From: Kribbella italica | Lineage (GTDB): Bacteria > Actinomycetota > Actinomycetes > Propionibacteriales > Kribbellaceae | Length of the DNA: 64,000 bases | NCBI RefSeq assembly: GCF_014205135.1 | Contig: NZ_JACHMY010000001.1 | Coordinates: forward strand, 4,960,001-5,024,000 | Reading direction: 5' to 3' | Shown: positions 8,655 through 16,410 of the stretch, in pieces | Layout: every line of letters begins with the position of its first letter | How positions within the stretch are numbered: position 1 is the stretch's first letter | Program-made: the position numbers and the translations under genes | The notes under the pieces: model-generated | What the model was told of the DNA's origin: nothing | What the model saw: the letters and a program-made list of their open reading frames with translations, nothing else | The model's database searches: none

Positions 8655-9486
8655 GACCCAGGGCTTCAAGATCTACCGCGGTGTCGTCCTGATCGTGCTC
8701 GGGCTGTTCGTGACGATCCCGCTGTACGTCATGATCACGTCGTCGCTCAAGCCGCTGAAGGACGTGCAGGGCGCGTTCACCTGGTGGCCGTCGAACCTGA
8801 CGATCGCGCCGTTCATCGACATGTGGAAGACGGTGCCGCTGGCCCGGTACTTCGTGAACAGCACGATCGTCGCGGTCGCCGCGACGGCGTTCTCGGTGGT
8901 GCTGGCGATCCTGGCCGCGTTCGCGGTGTCGCGGTTCAAGTTCCGCGGGCGGACGGTGTTCACCACCACGGTGCTGTCCACCCAGATGTTCCCCGGCGTG
9001 CTGTTCCTGCTGCCGTTGTTCCTGATCTTCGTGAACATCAACAACGGGCTCGGCGTGCAACTGGTCGGCACCCGGCTCGGGCTGATCATCACCTACCTGA
9101 CGTTCAGCCTGCCGTTCTCGATCTGGATGCTGGCCGGGTACTTCGACAGCATCCCGCGCGAGCTGGACGAGGCCGCGATGGTCGACGGCTGCGGGCCGAT
9201 GGGCGCCCTGTGGCGCGTCGTACTGCCCGCTGCCCGGCCCGGGGTGATCGCGGTCGCGATCTACTCGTTCATGACGGCCTGGGGAGAAGTGCTGTTCGCG
9301 TCGGTGATGACGACCGAGGCGAACCGGACGTTGTCGGTCGGGTTGCGGCAGTACTCGACCCAGACCAACATCTACTGGAACCAGATCATGGCGGCCGCTC
9401 TGGTGGTCAGCATCCCCGTGGTCATCGGCTTCCTGCTGGCCCAGCGGCACTTCGTCGCCGGCGTCACCGCGGGTGCGGTGAAGTAG
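8647..9486 (+). CDS. Sugar ABC transporter permease (MalG-like)
   Basis: A 279-residue permease with about six membrane helices and the EAA loop DEAAMVDGCGPMGALWRVVLPAARPG around residues 175-200. The start is GTG at 8647, with GGAAGGAGG just upstream inside the preceding permease gene, so the two are translationally coupled. No ATP-binding subunit gene follows. In actinobacteria such importers commonly share a MsiK-type ATPase encoded elsewhere. A strong hairpin terminator lies directly downstream. Confidence 0.92.
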   Translation: MRETQGFKIYRGVVLIVLGLFVTIPLYVMITSSLKPLKDVQGAFTWWPSNLTIAPFIDMWKTVPLARYFVNSTIVAVAATAFSVVLAILAAFAVSRFKFRGRTVFTTTVLSTQMFPGVLFLLPLFLIFVNINNGLGVQLVGTRLGLIITYLTFSLPFSIWMLAGYFDSIPRELDEAAMVDGCGPMGALWRVVLPAARPGVIAVAIYSFMTAWGEVLFASVMTTEANRTLSVGLRQYSTQTNIYWNQIMAAALVVSIPVVIGFLLAQRHFVAGVTAGAVK

Positions 9487-9495
9487 CTTCTCGTT

Positions 9496-9525
9496 GCGCC
9501 CGGCCCCTTTCCTGGGGCCGGGTGC
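9496..9525. terminator. Bidirectional hairpin terminator
   Basis: GCGCCCGGCCCC (9496-9507) pairs with GGGGCCGGGTGC (9514-9525) through 12 bp with one G-T pair and a 6-base loop TTTCCT. It sits in the 47-bp gap between the convergent sugar-transport operon and efeB, and would serve both strands. It lacks a T-tract, as is usual in high-GC genomes. Confidence 0.7.
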
Positions 9526-9533
9526 TTCGGCGT

Positions 9534-10802
9534 TCAGCTGAAGAGTCTCTCGCCCCAGAACGAGCCCGCTGGTACGCCGCCTGGGCAGGCGAAGATGCCG
9601 GAGCCGACGTGGCGGATGTACTCGTTCAGGACGTCGGAGCGGGCGAGCTGGTTCTGGATCGGGATGAACTGCTTGCGCGGGTCGCGCTGGTAGGCGAGGA
9701 AGAACAGGCCTGCGTCGAGGCGGCCGAGTCCGTCGGAGCCGTCGACGAAGTTGTAGCCGCGGCGGAGCAGTTCGGCGCCGTTGTTGAACTGGGGATGAGC
9801 CAGCCGGATGTGCGCGTCGGTGGCGACCTTCGGTGTGCCGTCGTTGCCCTTGGCCTCGAAGTCGATGGCGTCGAACTCGTCGGACTTGCCGAGCGGTGCG
9901 CCGGTGCCCTTGCCGCGCCCGACGATGGTCTCCTGCTCGCTGAGCGACGTCCGGTCCCAGGTCTCGATGGTCATCCGGATCCGGCGTGACACCAGGTAGG
10001 AACCGCCGACCATCCAGTCGGGACCGTCCTCGGGCTGGACCCAGAGCTGGTCCTCGAGCTTGGCGGTGTCCTCGAGCTTGAGGTTGTTGGTGCCGTCCTT
10101 GAAGCCGAACAGGTTGCGGGGCGTGGTCTGCGCGCGCGACGTCGACGACGTCCGGCCGAAGCCGAGCTGGGAGTAGCGGACGGCGGTGGTGCCGAAGCCG
10201 ATCCGGGCGAGATTGCGGATCGCGTGGACGGCGACCTGCGGGTCGTCGGAGCACGCCTGGACGGCGATGTCGCCGCCGCTGCGGGCGGGGTCGAGGTTGT
10301 CGCCGATGAAGTGCGGCAGGTCGACGAGTGCCTTCGGGCGCTTGGTCTTGAGGCCGAACCGGTCGTTGCCCTTGGCATCTTGGAAGAAGCTCGGGCCGAA
10401 CCCGATCGTGAGCGTGAGCCGGGCCGGCGGCAGGCCGACGGCTTCGCCGGTGTCCTCGGGCGGGGCCTCGGCGGGGCCGTTCACCGCGCCGTACTGGCCG
10501 ATGTCGCGCCCGGCGGTCATCAGCGCTGCCGCTGCGGTCCACTCCTTCAACAGAGCGATCACCGCGTCGCGCTTGTCGGTGGTGACGTCGAAGGTCGCGA
10601 AGTGCAGGCGGTCCTGGGCCGGGGTGACGATCCCGGCCTGGTGCTCGCCGTAGAACTCGACCGGCCCGGTGGTGTCGGCTGCGTGCGATTCCTCGTTGCT
10701 GATGACCGAGTGCGCGGCGTACCCCGCGACACCGGTGGCCACAGCTGCTCCCGCCGCACCGAGAAGGCCGCGACGGGAGATGCCCTTCTGCTGGTCTGTC
10801 AT
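9534..10802 (-). CDS. efeB: Deferrochelatase/peroxidase EfeB (Dyp-type)
   Basis: A 422-residue Dyp-type haem peroxidase with a Tat signal (SRRGLLGAAGAAVATGVAGYAA) at the N-terminus, so it is exported folded with its haem. The family motif GFKDGTNN is at about residues 230-237 with the catalytic Asp. Downstream DEFDAIDFEAKGND and the distal haem-ligand region AHIRLAHPQFNNGAELLRRGYNF are also present. In the EfeUOB system it oxidises ferrous iron or releases iron from haem. Its ATG shares one base with the efeO stop (TAATG), so it is the last gene of the efeUOB operon. Confidence 0.95.
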   Translation of the reverse strand: MTDQQKGISRRGLLGAAGAAVATGVAGYAAHSVISNEESHAADTTGPVEFYGEHQAGIVTPAQDRLHFATFDVTTDKRDAVIALLKEWTAAAALMTAGRDIGQYGAVNGPAEAPPEDTGEAVGLPPARLTLTIGFGPSFFQDAKGNDRFGLKTKRPKALVDLPHFIGDNLDPARSGGDIAVQACSDDPQVAVHAIRNLARIGFGTTAVRYSQLGFGRTSSTSRAQTTPRNLFGFKDGTNNLKLEDTAKLEDQLWVQPEDGPDWMVGGSYLVSRRIRMTIETWDRTSLSEQETIVGRGKGTGAPLGKSDEFDAIDFEAKGNDGTPKVATDAHIRLAHPQFNNGAELLRRGYNFVDGSDGLGRLDAGLFFLAYQRDPRKQFIPIQNQLARSDVLNEYIRHVGSGIFACPGGVPAGSFWGERLFS

Positions 10803-11944
10803 TACTTTTTCGCGATCACTCCGGCGACCTTGCTGACCGGCTCGGCCAGGGCGTCGACGACGATGCCGAGTTGCTTCCGCTCGTCGGCAGTGGGCTGGTA
10901 GGGCTTGAAGCCGTCGCCTACGCGGTACTTGTCGACGGCGGCGAAGACGGCCTTGAAGTTGGTGTCCAGTGTGGTGACCAGTGCGGCGTCACGCTGCTGC
11001 AGGGCCGGGCGCAGGGCCTGGATCGCGGCCTGCGAGCCCTCGACGTTCGCCTGGAAGTCCCACAGGTCGGTGTGGGAGTAGCGGTCCTCTTCACCGGTGA
11101 TCTTGCCGGTGGCGACCTCGTCCAGGAGTTCCTTGGCGCCGTTGGCCAGCTGCAGCGGGTTCAGCTGGACGGTCTTGGCCTTGCTGACCACGGTCTTGAC
11201 GTCGACGAGCAGCTGGTCGGCGTACTTGGCCATGCCGGCGGTGGTGTTCTTCTCCCACAGCGCCTGCTCGATGCGGTGGTACCCGGTCCACTCCGTGCCC
11301 GGCTCGACGTCGTTCACCCGCGCGTCGATCTTCGGGTCCAGGTCGCCGAACGACTCCGCGACCGGCTCGATCCGCTCCCAGTACGTGCGCGAGATCGGGA
11401 ACAGCTCCTTGGCCTTGGCGACGTCACCGGCCTTGACCGCGGTCACGAACTCGGTGGTCTTCTCCTCCAGCGCGATCGCCTGGGAGTTCACGTACCGCTG
11501 GTAGCTGACCGTGGCGTCCTTCAGCGCGGTGTCGGTGTCGACCTGCGCGGCCGCGTCACCGGTCACGGTCAGCTCACCACGGATCCCGTCGCCGATCATG
11601 CCGGGCTTGCAGACCGCCTGGTACTTGCCCGTCGGCAGCTCCACGATCAGGTCGCGCTTCAGGCCCGGGCCGATGTTCTCGACCTCGCCCATCACGCGGT
11701 CGCCCTCGGCGTACACGTAGAACTCGGTGACCTTGCTGCCGCCGTTGGAGACCGAGAACGTGCTGGTCCCCGACTTCACGTCGCGCCGGCTCAGGTCGCA
11801 GCCGTCGTCGGAAGCCTTCACCGCGACCGGGCCGGTGGTGTCGCCGGGCGCGGCCGCCGGTGTGTCCTCGGCACAGCCGGCCAGGGCGGCCAGCAGCAGT
11901 ACGGCGCCGGCAGCGAGACCGCGGCGGGTGGTGATCGGGTTCAT
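10802..11944 (-). CDS. efeO: Iron uptake lipoprotein EfeO (cupredoxin + imelysin)
   Basis: A 380-residue secreted lipoprotein. Signal peptide with lipobox LAGC (Cys about 25), an N-terminal cupredoxin-like domain (residues about 40-130, ending near VELPTGKYQAVCKPGM), then an imelysin/M75 domain from about residue 145 with the HxxE metal motif in GYHRIEQALW (about residue 220). This domain order is that of EfeO, which hands iron to the EfeU permease. It lies between efeU (28-bp gap) and efeB (1-base overlap), forming an intact elemental-iron uptake operon. Confidence 0.95.
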   Translation of the reverse strand: MNPITTRRGLAAGAVLLLAALAGCAEDTPAAAPGDTTGPVAVKASDDGCDLSRRDVKSGTSTFSVSNGGSKVTEFYVYAEGDRVMGEVENIGPGLKRDLIVELPTGKYQAVCKPGMIGDGIRGELTVTGDAAAQVDTDTALKDATVSYQRYVNSQAIALEEKTTEFVTAVKAGDVAKAKELFPISRTYWERIEPVAESFGDLDPKIDARVNDVEPGTEWTGYHRIEQALWEKNTTAGMAKYADQLLVDVKTVVSKAKTVQLNPLQLANGAKELLDEVATGKITGEEDRYSHTDLWDFQANVEGSQAAIQALRPALQQRDAALVTTLDTNFKAVFAAVDKYRVGDGFKPYQPTADERKQLGIVVDALAEPVSKVAGVIAKK

Positions 11945-11972
11945 GGCGTTCCTTGTCGACGGACGGGGTGGT

Positions 11973-12809
11973 TCAGGCTTGGGCGGGGACCGCGGGCGGT
12001 GCCGGCGTCTGCTTGACCGGGCGGAGGTAGAGCAGCAGGACCGGGATCAGGTAGACCAGCCAGGCGGTCAGCTCGATCACGGTCGGGGCCGGGTTGAAGT
12101 TGAAGATCCCCTTCAGCACCACGCCGTACCAGCTGTCCGGCGGGATCACGTGGGAGATGTCGAAGGCCAGCGTCTGCAGACCGGGCAGGATGCCGGCCTC
12201 CTGCAGGTCGTGGAAGCCGTACGCGAAGATGCCGGCCGCGACCAGGATCAGCAGGGCGCCGGTCCAGTTGAAGAACACGCCCAGGTTGATCTTCACCGCG
12301 CCGCGGTAGATGGCGAAGCCGAGCCCGACCGCCGTGGCCAGACCGAGCAGTACGCCGACGAACGGCGTCGCGGTGGTCGCCGTCGCGGCCGAGGCGTAGA
12401 CGATGAACGCGGTCTCGATGCCTTCGCGGAAGACGGCCAGGAAGGCGAGCAGCACGACGGCGTACGGCCCGACCTCGAGGGCGGCGCCCATCCGGTCCCG
12501 CAACTCCCTGGCGATGCTGCGCGACGCCTTGCGCATCCAGAAGATCATCCAGGTGACGAAGCCGACCGCGACGATCGACATCACGCCGCCGATCGTCTCC
12601 TGGGTGGTGAAGGACTTGGCCGTCAGCGAGGTGATGAACTGCAGCAGGGCCCAGCCGGCGACCGCGACGGCGACCGCCGCGGCCACGCCGGCCCAGACCA
12701 GTTTGAGCCGGTCCTTGTGTCCCGACTTCACCAGGAAGGTGGCCAGGATGCTGACCACCAGGGATGCTTCCAGTCCCTCACGCAGTCCGATGAGGTAGTT
12801 GGCGAGCAT
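11973..12809 (-). CDS. efeU: Ferrous/ferric iron permease EfeU (FTR1 family)
   Basis: A 278-residue seven-helix permease. Two REXXE iron-binding motifs are visible: REGLEAS in the first helix (about residues 10-16) and REGIETA in the middle (about residue 135). Both are diagnostic of the FTR1/EfeU family. It is the first gene of efeUOB. An IdeR/DtxR-like box lies 17-52 bp before the ATG at 12809, so iron repression is expected. Confidence 0.95.
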   Translation of the reverse strand: MLANYLIGLREGLEASLVVSILATFLVKSGHKDRLKLVWAGVAAAVAVAVAGWALLQFITSLTAKSFTTQETIGGVMSIVAVGFVTWMIFWMRKASRSIARELRDRMGAALEVGPYAVVLLAFLAVFREGIETAFIVYASAATATTATPFVGVLLGLATAVGLGFAIYRGAVKINLGVFFNWTGALLILVAAGIFAYGFHDLQEAGILPGLQTLAFDISHVIPPDSWYGVVLKGIFNFNPAPTVIELTAWLVYLIPVLLLYLRPVKQTPAPPAVPAQA

Positions 12810-12826
12810 GGCGGTACTCCTGGAGC

Positions 12827-12861
12827 TTAGGTATGTCTAACCTTCGGAAGGCTAACCTAAG
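12827..12861. promoter_or_regulatory. IdeR/DtxR-like iron boxes before efeUOB
   Basis: TTAGGTATGTCTAACCTTC (12827-12845) matches the established IdeR/DtxR consensus TTAGGTTAGGCTAACCTAA at 14 of 19 positions. A second half, GGCTAACCTAA (12850-12860), matches the right half perfectly and faces the first as an inverted repeat. The second half overlaps the stop codon of thpR. Metal-dependent repression of efeUOB is inferred from site and gene content. Confidence 0.7.
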
Positions 12862-13415
12862 AAATCCCATTCGCCTACTGTGGCGTACGCCGCACCGTGG
12901 CCCGGCCCTTCGCCCAGCCGCGACGAGATCAGCCGCAGGCTGTCCGCCCGCCAAGCCGGTCCCTGGTACTCGTCGAGCACCCGGACGTACCGCACCACAT
13001 CCATCGGCCGGCGCAGCCGGGCCAGCGTCAGATGCGGCGTGAACTTGCGCCCGTCGACGCTCACGCCGGCCTTGTTGGCCGCCGACCGCGTCGTCATCGC
13101 GAGGTGCTTGAGCGCCTCGCTCTCGTCCTGCACGCCTGTCCACAGCACCCGGGCATCCGGTACGCCGGGAAACGCGCCCGCCCGGCCCAGACTCAGGTCG
13201 AACGGCTTCTGCTTGGCGGCGGCCCGTTCCAGCCCCTCGCCCAGTTCGTCGGTCTTCCACTCCGGCACCTCACCCAGGAACGCGAGGGTAATGTGCCAGG
13301 TCTCGTCACTGGCCCACCGGACGTCCTCGTCCGGATGGGACCTGCGCGGTTCCACGTACTCACTCAGATGCTCGACAACCTCCACCGGCGGCACAACAGC
13401 CACGAACAATCGCAT
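12852..13415 (-). CDS. thpR: RNA 2',3'-cyclic phosphodiesterase (2'-5' RNA ligase family)
   Basis: A 187-residue 2H phosphoesterase. Two HxTx motifs, HITL (about residue 44) and HLTL (about residue 128), are spaced as in ThpR/LigT proteins and form the catalytic centre that opens 2',3'-cyclic phosphates. The ATG at 13415 (MRLFVAVVPPVEVV) matches the family N-terminus; the long upstream extension of the frame is proline-rich shadow. It is divergent from the kinase-LLM fusion gene (32-bp gap). Its stop codon lies within an iron box belonging to the downstream efe operon. Confidence 0.9.
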   Translation of the reverse strand: MRLFVAVVPPVEVVEHLSEYVEPRRSHPDEDVRWASDETWHITLAFLGEVPEWKTDELGEGLERAAAKQKPFDLSLGRAGAFPGVPDARVLWTGVQDESEALKHLAMTTRSAANKAGVSVDGRKFTPHLTLARLRRPMDVVRYVRVLDEYQGPAWRADSLRLISSRLGEGPGHGAAYATVGEWDFLG

Positions 13416-13447
13416 GACCCCAGGATATCGAGACTGCACACTGAGAT

Positions 13448-14908
13448 ATGGATGAGCGGAAGTTGCCGTCGCCGTGCGTGGTGGTGCTGGTGGGACCGGG
13501 GGCGGCGGGGAAGTCGACCTGGGCGGCGGAACGGTTCGCGGCGGAGCTGGTGGTGTCGAGTGATCGGCTGCGGGCGTTGGTGGGGGCCGGGGAGGACGAC
13601 CTGGCGGCCAGTGCTGATGCGTTCGCGTTGCTGGAGCAGGTGGTTCGGCAGCGCGTGAAGCGGCGGCTGACAACTGTCATCGACACGTTGGGGATGGATC
13701 GCGAGCGGCGGCTGGGGTGGTTGGCGCTGGCTCGGGAGCAGGGGGTGCCGTGTGTGGCCGTGGCGTTCGATACGCCGGCGGCCGAGTGCCGGCGGCGGAA
13801 TCGGGAGCGTGCGAAGCGGATCCCGGCGGAGGCGCTCACGAGTCAGCTGAAGACGTGGGGTGTGGTGAAGAAGGAGCTGCCGGGCGACGGGTTCGACGAG
13901 GTGTTGCAGGCGGCGACGGAGGTTCGCGTCGTACCGGAGGTGTTCGTCACCCCGGAGGTGCGAGCGGAGGTCGATGCGCCGCAGGGGTTGCGGTTCGGGC
14001 TGCAGCTGAGCAGCTACACGCACAAGGGTGGGCGGAAGAGCACGGGCGAGTGGATCCGGCAGGTCGGCGTACGGGCTGAGGCGGCGGGGTTCGACGGGGT
14101 GTACGTGATGGATCACTTCCGGCAGATCCCGCAGGTGGGGCGGGCCTGGGAGGACTTCCTGGAGAGCTGGACGACGGTGGCGTACCTGGCCGCGTGCACC
14201 GAGCGGGTGCGGCTGGGGACGTTGGTCAGCGGGATCACGTACCGGAACGTCGCGCACCTGGGGAAGATCGTCGCGACGCTGGATGTGTTGAGTGGCGGGC
14301 GGGCCGTGTGTGGGGTCGGACTGGGGTGGTTCGAGGCCGAGCACAAGGCGTACGGGTGGGAGTTTCCGGCGGTCGGTGAGCGATACGCGTTGCTGGAGGA
14401 CGCGTTGCGGTTGCTGCCGGCGATGTGGGGAGCGGGCAACAAACCCTTCAGGGGCAAGGTTCTCGACGTACCGGACACGACGTGTTACCCGCGGCCGTTG
14501 CAGGAGCGGGTGCCTCTGCTGGTGGGCGGAAGCGGGTCGAGGACGCTGCGGCTGGCGGCTCGGTACGCCGATGCGGCCAACGTGTTCGGCACCCCGGACC
14601 AGGTGCGGGAGAAGGCCGCCTACCTGAAGACCCGGCCGCGGCAGATCGAACTCACCCATCTGTCGACGACGCTGATCGGCCGGGACCAGCGTGAGGTCGA
14701 TGCCTTGGTCAACCAGTTGCGGCCGCGGAACCAGGACCCTGCCAAGTACGCCGCCGCCGTGAACGCGGGCACGGTCGCCGACCAGGTCAGCCGGTTCCGG
14801 GAGCTCGCCGACGCCGGGGCGGCCGAGGTGATGTTCAGCCTGCCGGACCTGGACGACGATCTGAGCCCGCTCGACACCGCGGGCGAGGTGATCGCCGCCT
14901 TCCGCTAG
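13448..14908 (+). CDS. P-loop kinase fused to F420-type LLM-class oxidoreductase
   Basis: A 486-residue fusion. Residues 1 to about 165 form a polynucleotide-kinase-like P-loop domain: Walker A GPGAAGKST near residues 16-24, VVSSDRLRALVG, TTVIDTLGMDRERR as a Walker-B-like segment, and a basic lid-like stretch ECRRRNRERAKR. From about residue 180 a luciferase-like (LLM) TIM-barrel follows (LRFGLQLSSYTHKGG, FDGVYVMDHFRQIPQ, TERVRLGTLVSGITYRN, GVGLGWFEAEHKAYG, LLVGGSGSRTLRLAARYAD), resembling the Rv1855c-type F420-dependent oxidoreductases. Substrates of either half are unknown. The stop codon is shared with mtr through CTAG. Confidence 0.85.
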   Translation: MDERKLPSPCVVVLVGPGAAGKSTWAAERFAAELVVSSDRLRALVGAGEDDLAASADAFALLEQVVRQRVKRRLTTVIDTLGMDRERRLGWLALAREQGVPCVAVAFDTPAAECRRRNRERAKRIPAEALTSQLKTWGVVKKELPGDGFDEVLQAATEVRVVPEVFVTPEVRAEVDAPQGLRFGLQLSSYTHKGGRKSTGEWIRQVGVRAEAAGFDGVYVMDHFRQIPQVGRAWEDFLESWTTVAYLAACTERVRLGTLVSGITYRNVAHLGKIVATLDVLSGGRAVCGVGLGWFEAEHKAYGWEFPAVGERYALLEDALRLLPAMWGAGNKPFRGKVLDVPDTTCYPRPLQERVPLLVGGSGSRTLRLAARYADAANVFGTPDQVREKAAYLKTRPRQIELTHLSTTLIGRDQREVDALVNQLRPRNQDPAKYAAAVNAGTVADQVSRFRELADAGAAEVMFSLPDLDDDLSPLDTAGEVIAAFR

Positions 14909-16305
14909 CTCCTCTCGAGCGGGAGGTTGAGAAGAGCGTTCTCGATCAGCTCGGGCAGCGCCGGGTGGATCCAGTACTGGCCTCGGGCCATCGAGTGCGC
15001 GTCCAGGCCGAAGCTCATCGCCTGGATGACGGGCTGGAGGATCGAGCTGGCCTGGGGGCCGATGATGTGGGCGCCGAGCAACAGACCCGTGGCCGGGTCG
15101 GCCAGGAGTTTGGCGAAGCCGGTGGTGTTCTCCATCGCCCAGCCGTAGGCGATGCCGGCGTACTCGGCGCGGCCCACGACGTACGAGACGCCCTGCTCGA
15201 CCGCCTCTTCCTCGGTCAGGCCGACCGACGCGACCTGCGGCGAGCCGAAGACGGCCGACGGGACGAAGCGGTGGTCGGACTCGATCTGCTCGTCGGGGTG
15301 CAGCAGGTTGTGCTGGACGACGCGGGCCTCGTGGTTCGCGACGTGCTTGAGCTGGTACTTCGACGACAGGTCACCGAGCGCGTAGATGCCGTCGACAACC
15401 GTCCGCTGCTGGGCGTCGACGACGACCCGCTCGTCCTCGTCGACGGTCACGCCGGTCGCGGCGGGGTCGAGCAGGTCGGAGTTCGGGCGGCGGCCGATGG
15501 CGACGAGGACCTCGTCGACGACGATCTCGTCGCGGCCCTCCGGGCTCAGCGTCTCCAGCCCGATCGAGCCGTCCTCGAGACGCCGGGCGCTGACCGTGTC
15601 GTGGTTCAGCCGGACGTCGTACGCCGTGGAGGCGACCTCGGTGTAGCGCGTCGCGATCTCGGTGTCCGCGTGCCGCAGCATCAGGCCGGAGCGCGCGATC
15701 AGCGTGACCTCGACGCCGAGCGACGAGAACACGTGCGCGAACTCGGCCGCGACGAACCCGCTGCCGATGATCCCGAGCCGGGCCGGCAGCTCGCCGAGCC
15801 GCATGATCGTGTCGGACGTGTGGTAACCGACCTCGGCCAGGCCGGGCACGAACGGGAGGTTCGGCCGGCTGCCGGCGGCGAGCACGATGCGGTCGGCGGT
15901 GATCACCCGGACGGACCCGTCCGCGGCGGTGACCGACAGCTCCTTGGTGCCGGTGAAGCGCCCGGTGCCGTGGTAGACGGTCACTCCTGCGTTGTCGGCG
16001 TGGTGCTCGCGGTACTCCTCGCCGCCGGCCGCGATCGGATCGATCCGGCCGAAGATCCGGTCCCGGATCTCCGGCCAGCGGACGCCGATCAGGTCCTCGT
16101 CGACGCCGAAGCGGGAGCTGTACGACGGGGTCTTGGCCAGGTCGGCGGTGTGCACGAACATCTTGGTCGGGATGCAGCCGACGTTCAGGCAGGTCCCACC
16201 GAAGGTGCCGCGCTCGACGATCGCCGTCTTCAGGTCGGCGAACCGCCCGTCCAGGATCGAGTTGCCGGAGCCGGTGCCGACGATCACCAAGTCGTAGTGA
16301 GTCAC
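14905..16305 (-). CDS. mtr: Mycothione reductase
   Basis: A 466-residue flavoprotein disulfide reductase that reduces mycothiol disulfide with NADPH, central to redox homeostasis in actinobacteria. N-terminal FAD motif VIVGTGSGNS, redox-active disulfide GGTCLNVGCIPTK at about residue 40, NAD(P)H-binding GIIGSGFVAAEFAHVFSSLG, and the C-terminal dimer interface with the catalytic HPALPELIENAL. Length fits mycothione reductases (about 460). GTG at 16305 (VTHYDLVIVG) is the natural start; the ORF upstream adds 13 unrelated residues. Confidence 0.93.
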   Translation of the reverse strand: MTHYDLVIVGTGSGNSILDGRFADLKTAIVERGTFGGTCLNVGCIPTKMFVHTADLAKTPSYSSRFGVDEDLIGVRWPEIRDRIFGRIDPIAAGGEEYREHHADNAGVTVYHGTGRFTGTKELSVTAADGSVRVITADRIVLAAGSRPNLPFVPGLAEVGYHTSDTIMRLGELPARLGIIGSGFVAAEFAHVFSSLGVEVTLIARSGLMLRHADTEIATRYTEVASTAYDVRLNHDTVSARRLEDGSIGLETLSPEGRDEIVVDEVLVAIGRRPNSDLLDPAATGVTVDEDERVVVDAQQRTVVDGIYALGDLSSKYQLKHVANHEARVVQHNLLHPDEQIESDHRFVPSAVFGSPQVASVGLTEEEAVEQGVSYVVGRAEYAGIAYGWAMENTTGFAKLLADPATGLLLGAHIIGPQASSILQPVIQAMSFGLDAHSMARGQYWIHPALPELIENALLNLPLERS

Positions 16306-16410
16306 ACCCCATTCTGACCTTGTCGCCAAACGCCGGCACGCCACCCCCGGCAGCCGTTCGCGAACCGAAAGGCCGCGGGGGTCGGTACTTGAAGGCGCCG
16401 TGCCCGGTGG

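Noticed and set aside
6200..8669. Long minus-strand open frames opposite the sugar transporter genes
   Set aside because: Low-complexity shadows (Gly/Val/Arg or Gln/Arg/His rich) of well-supported transporter genes.
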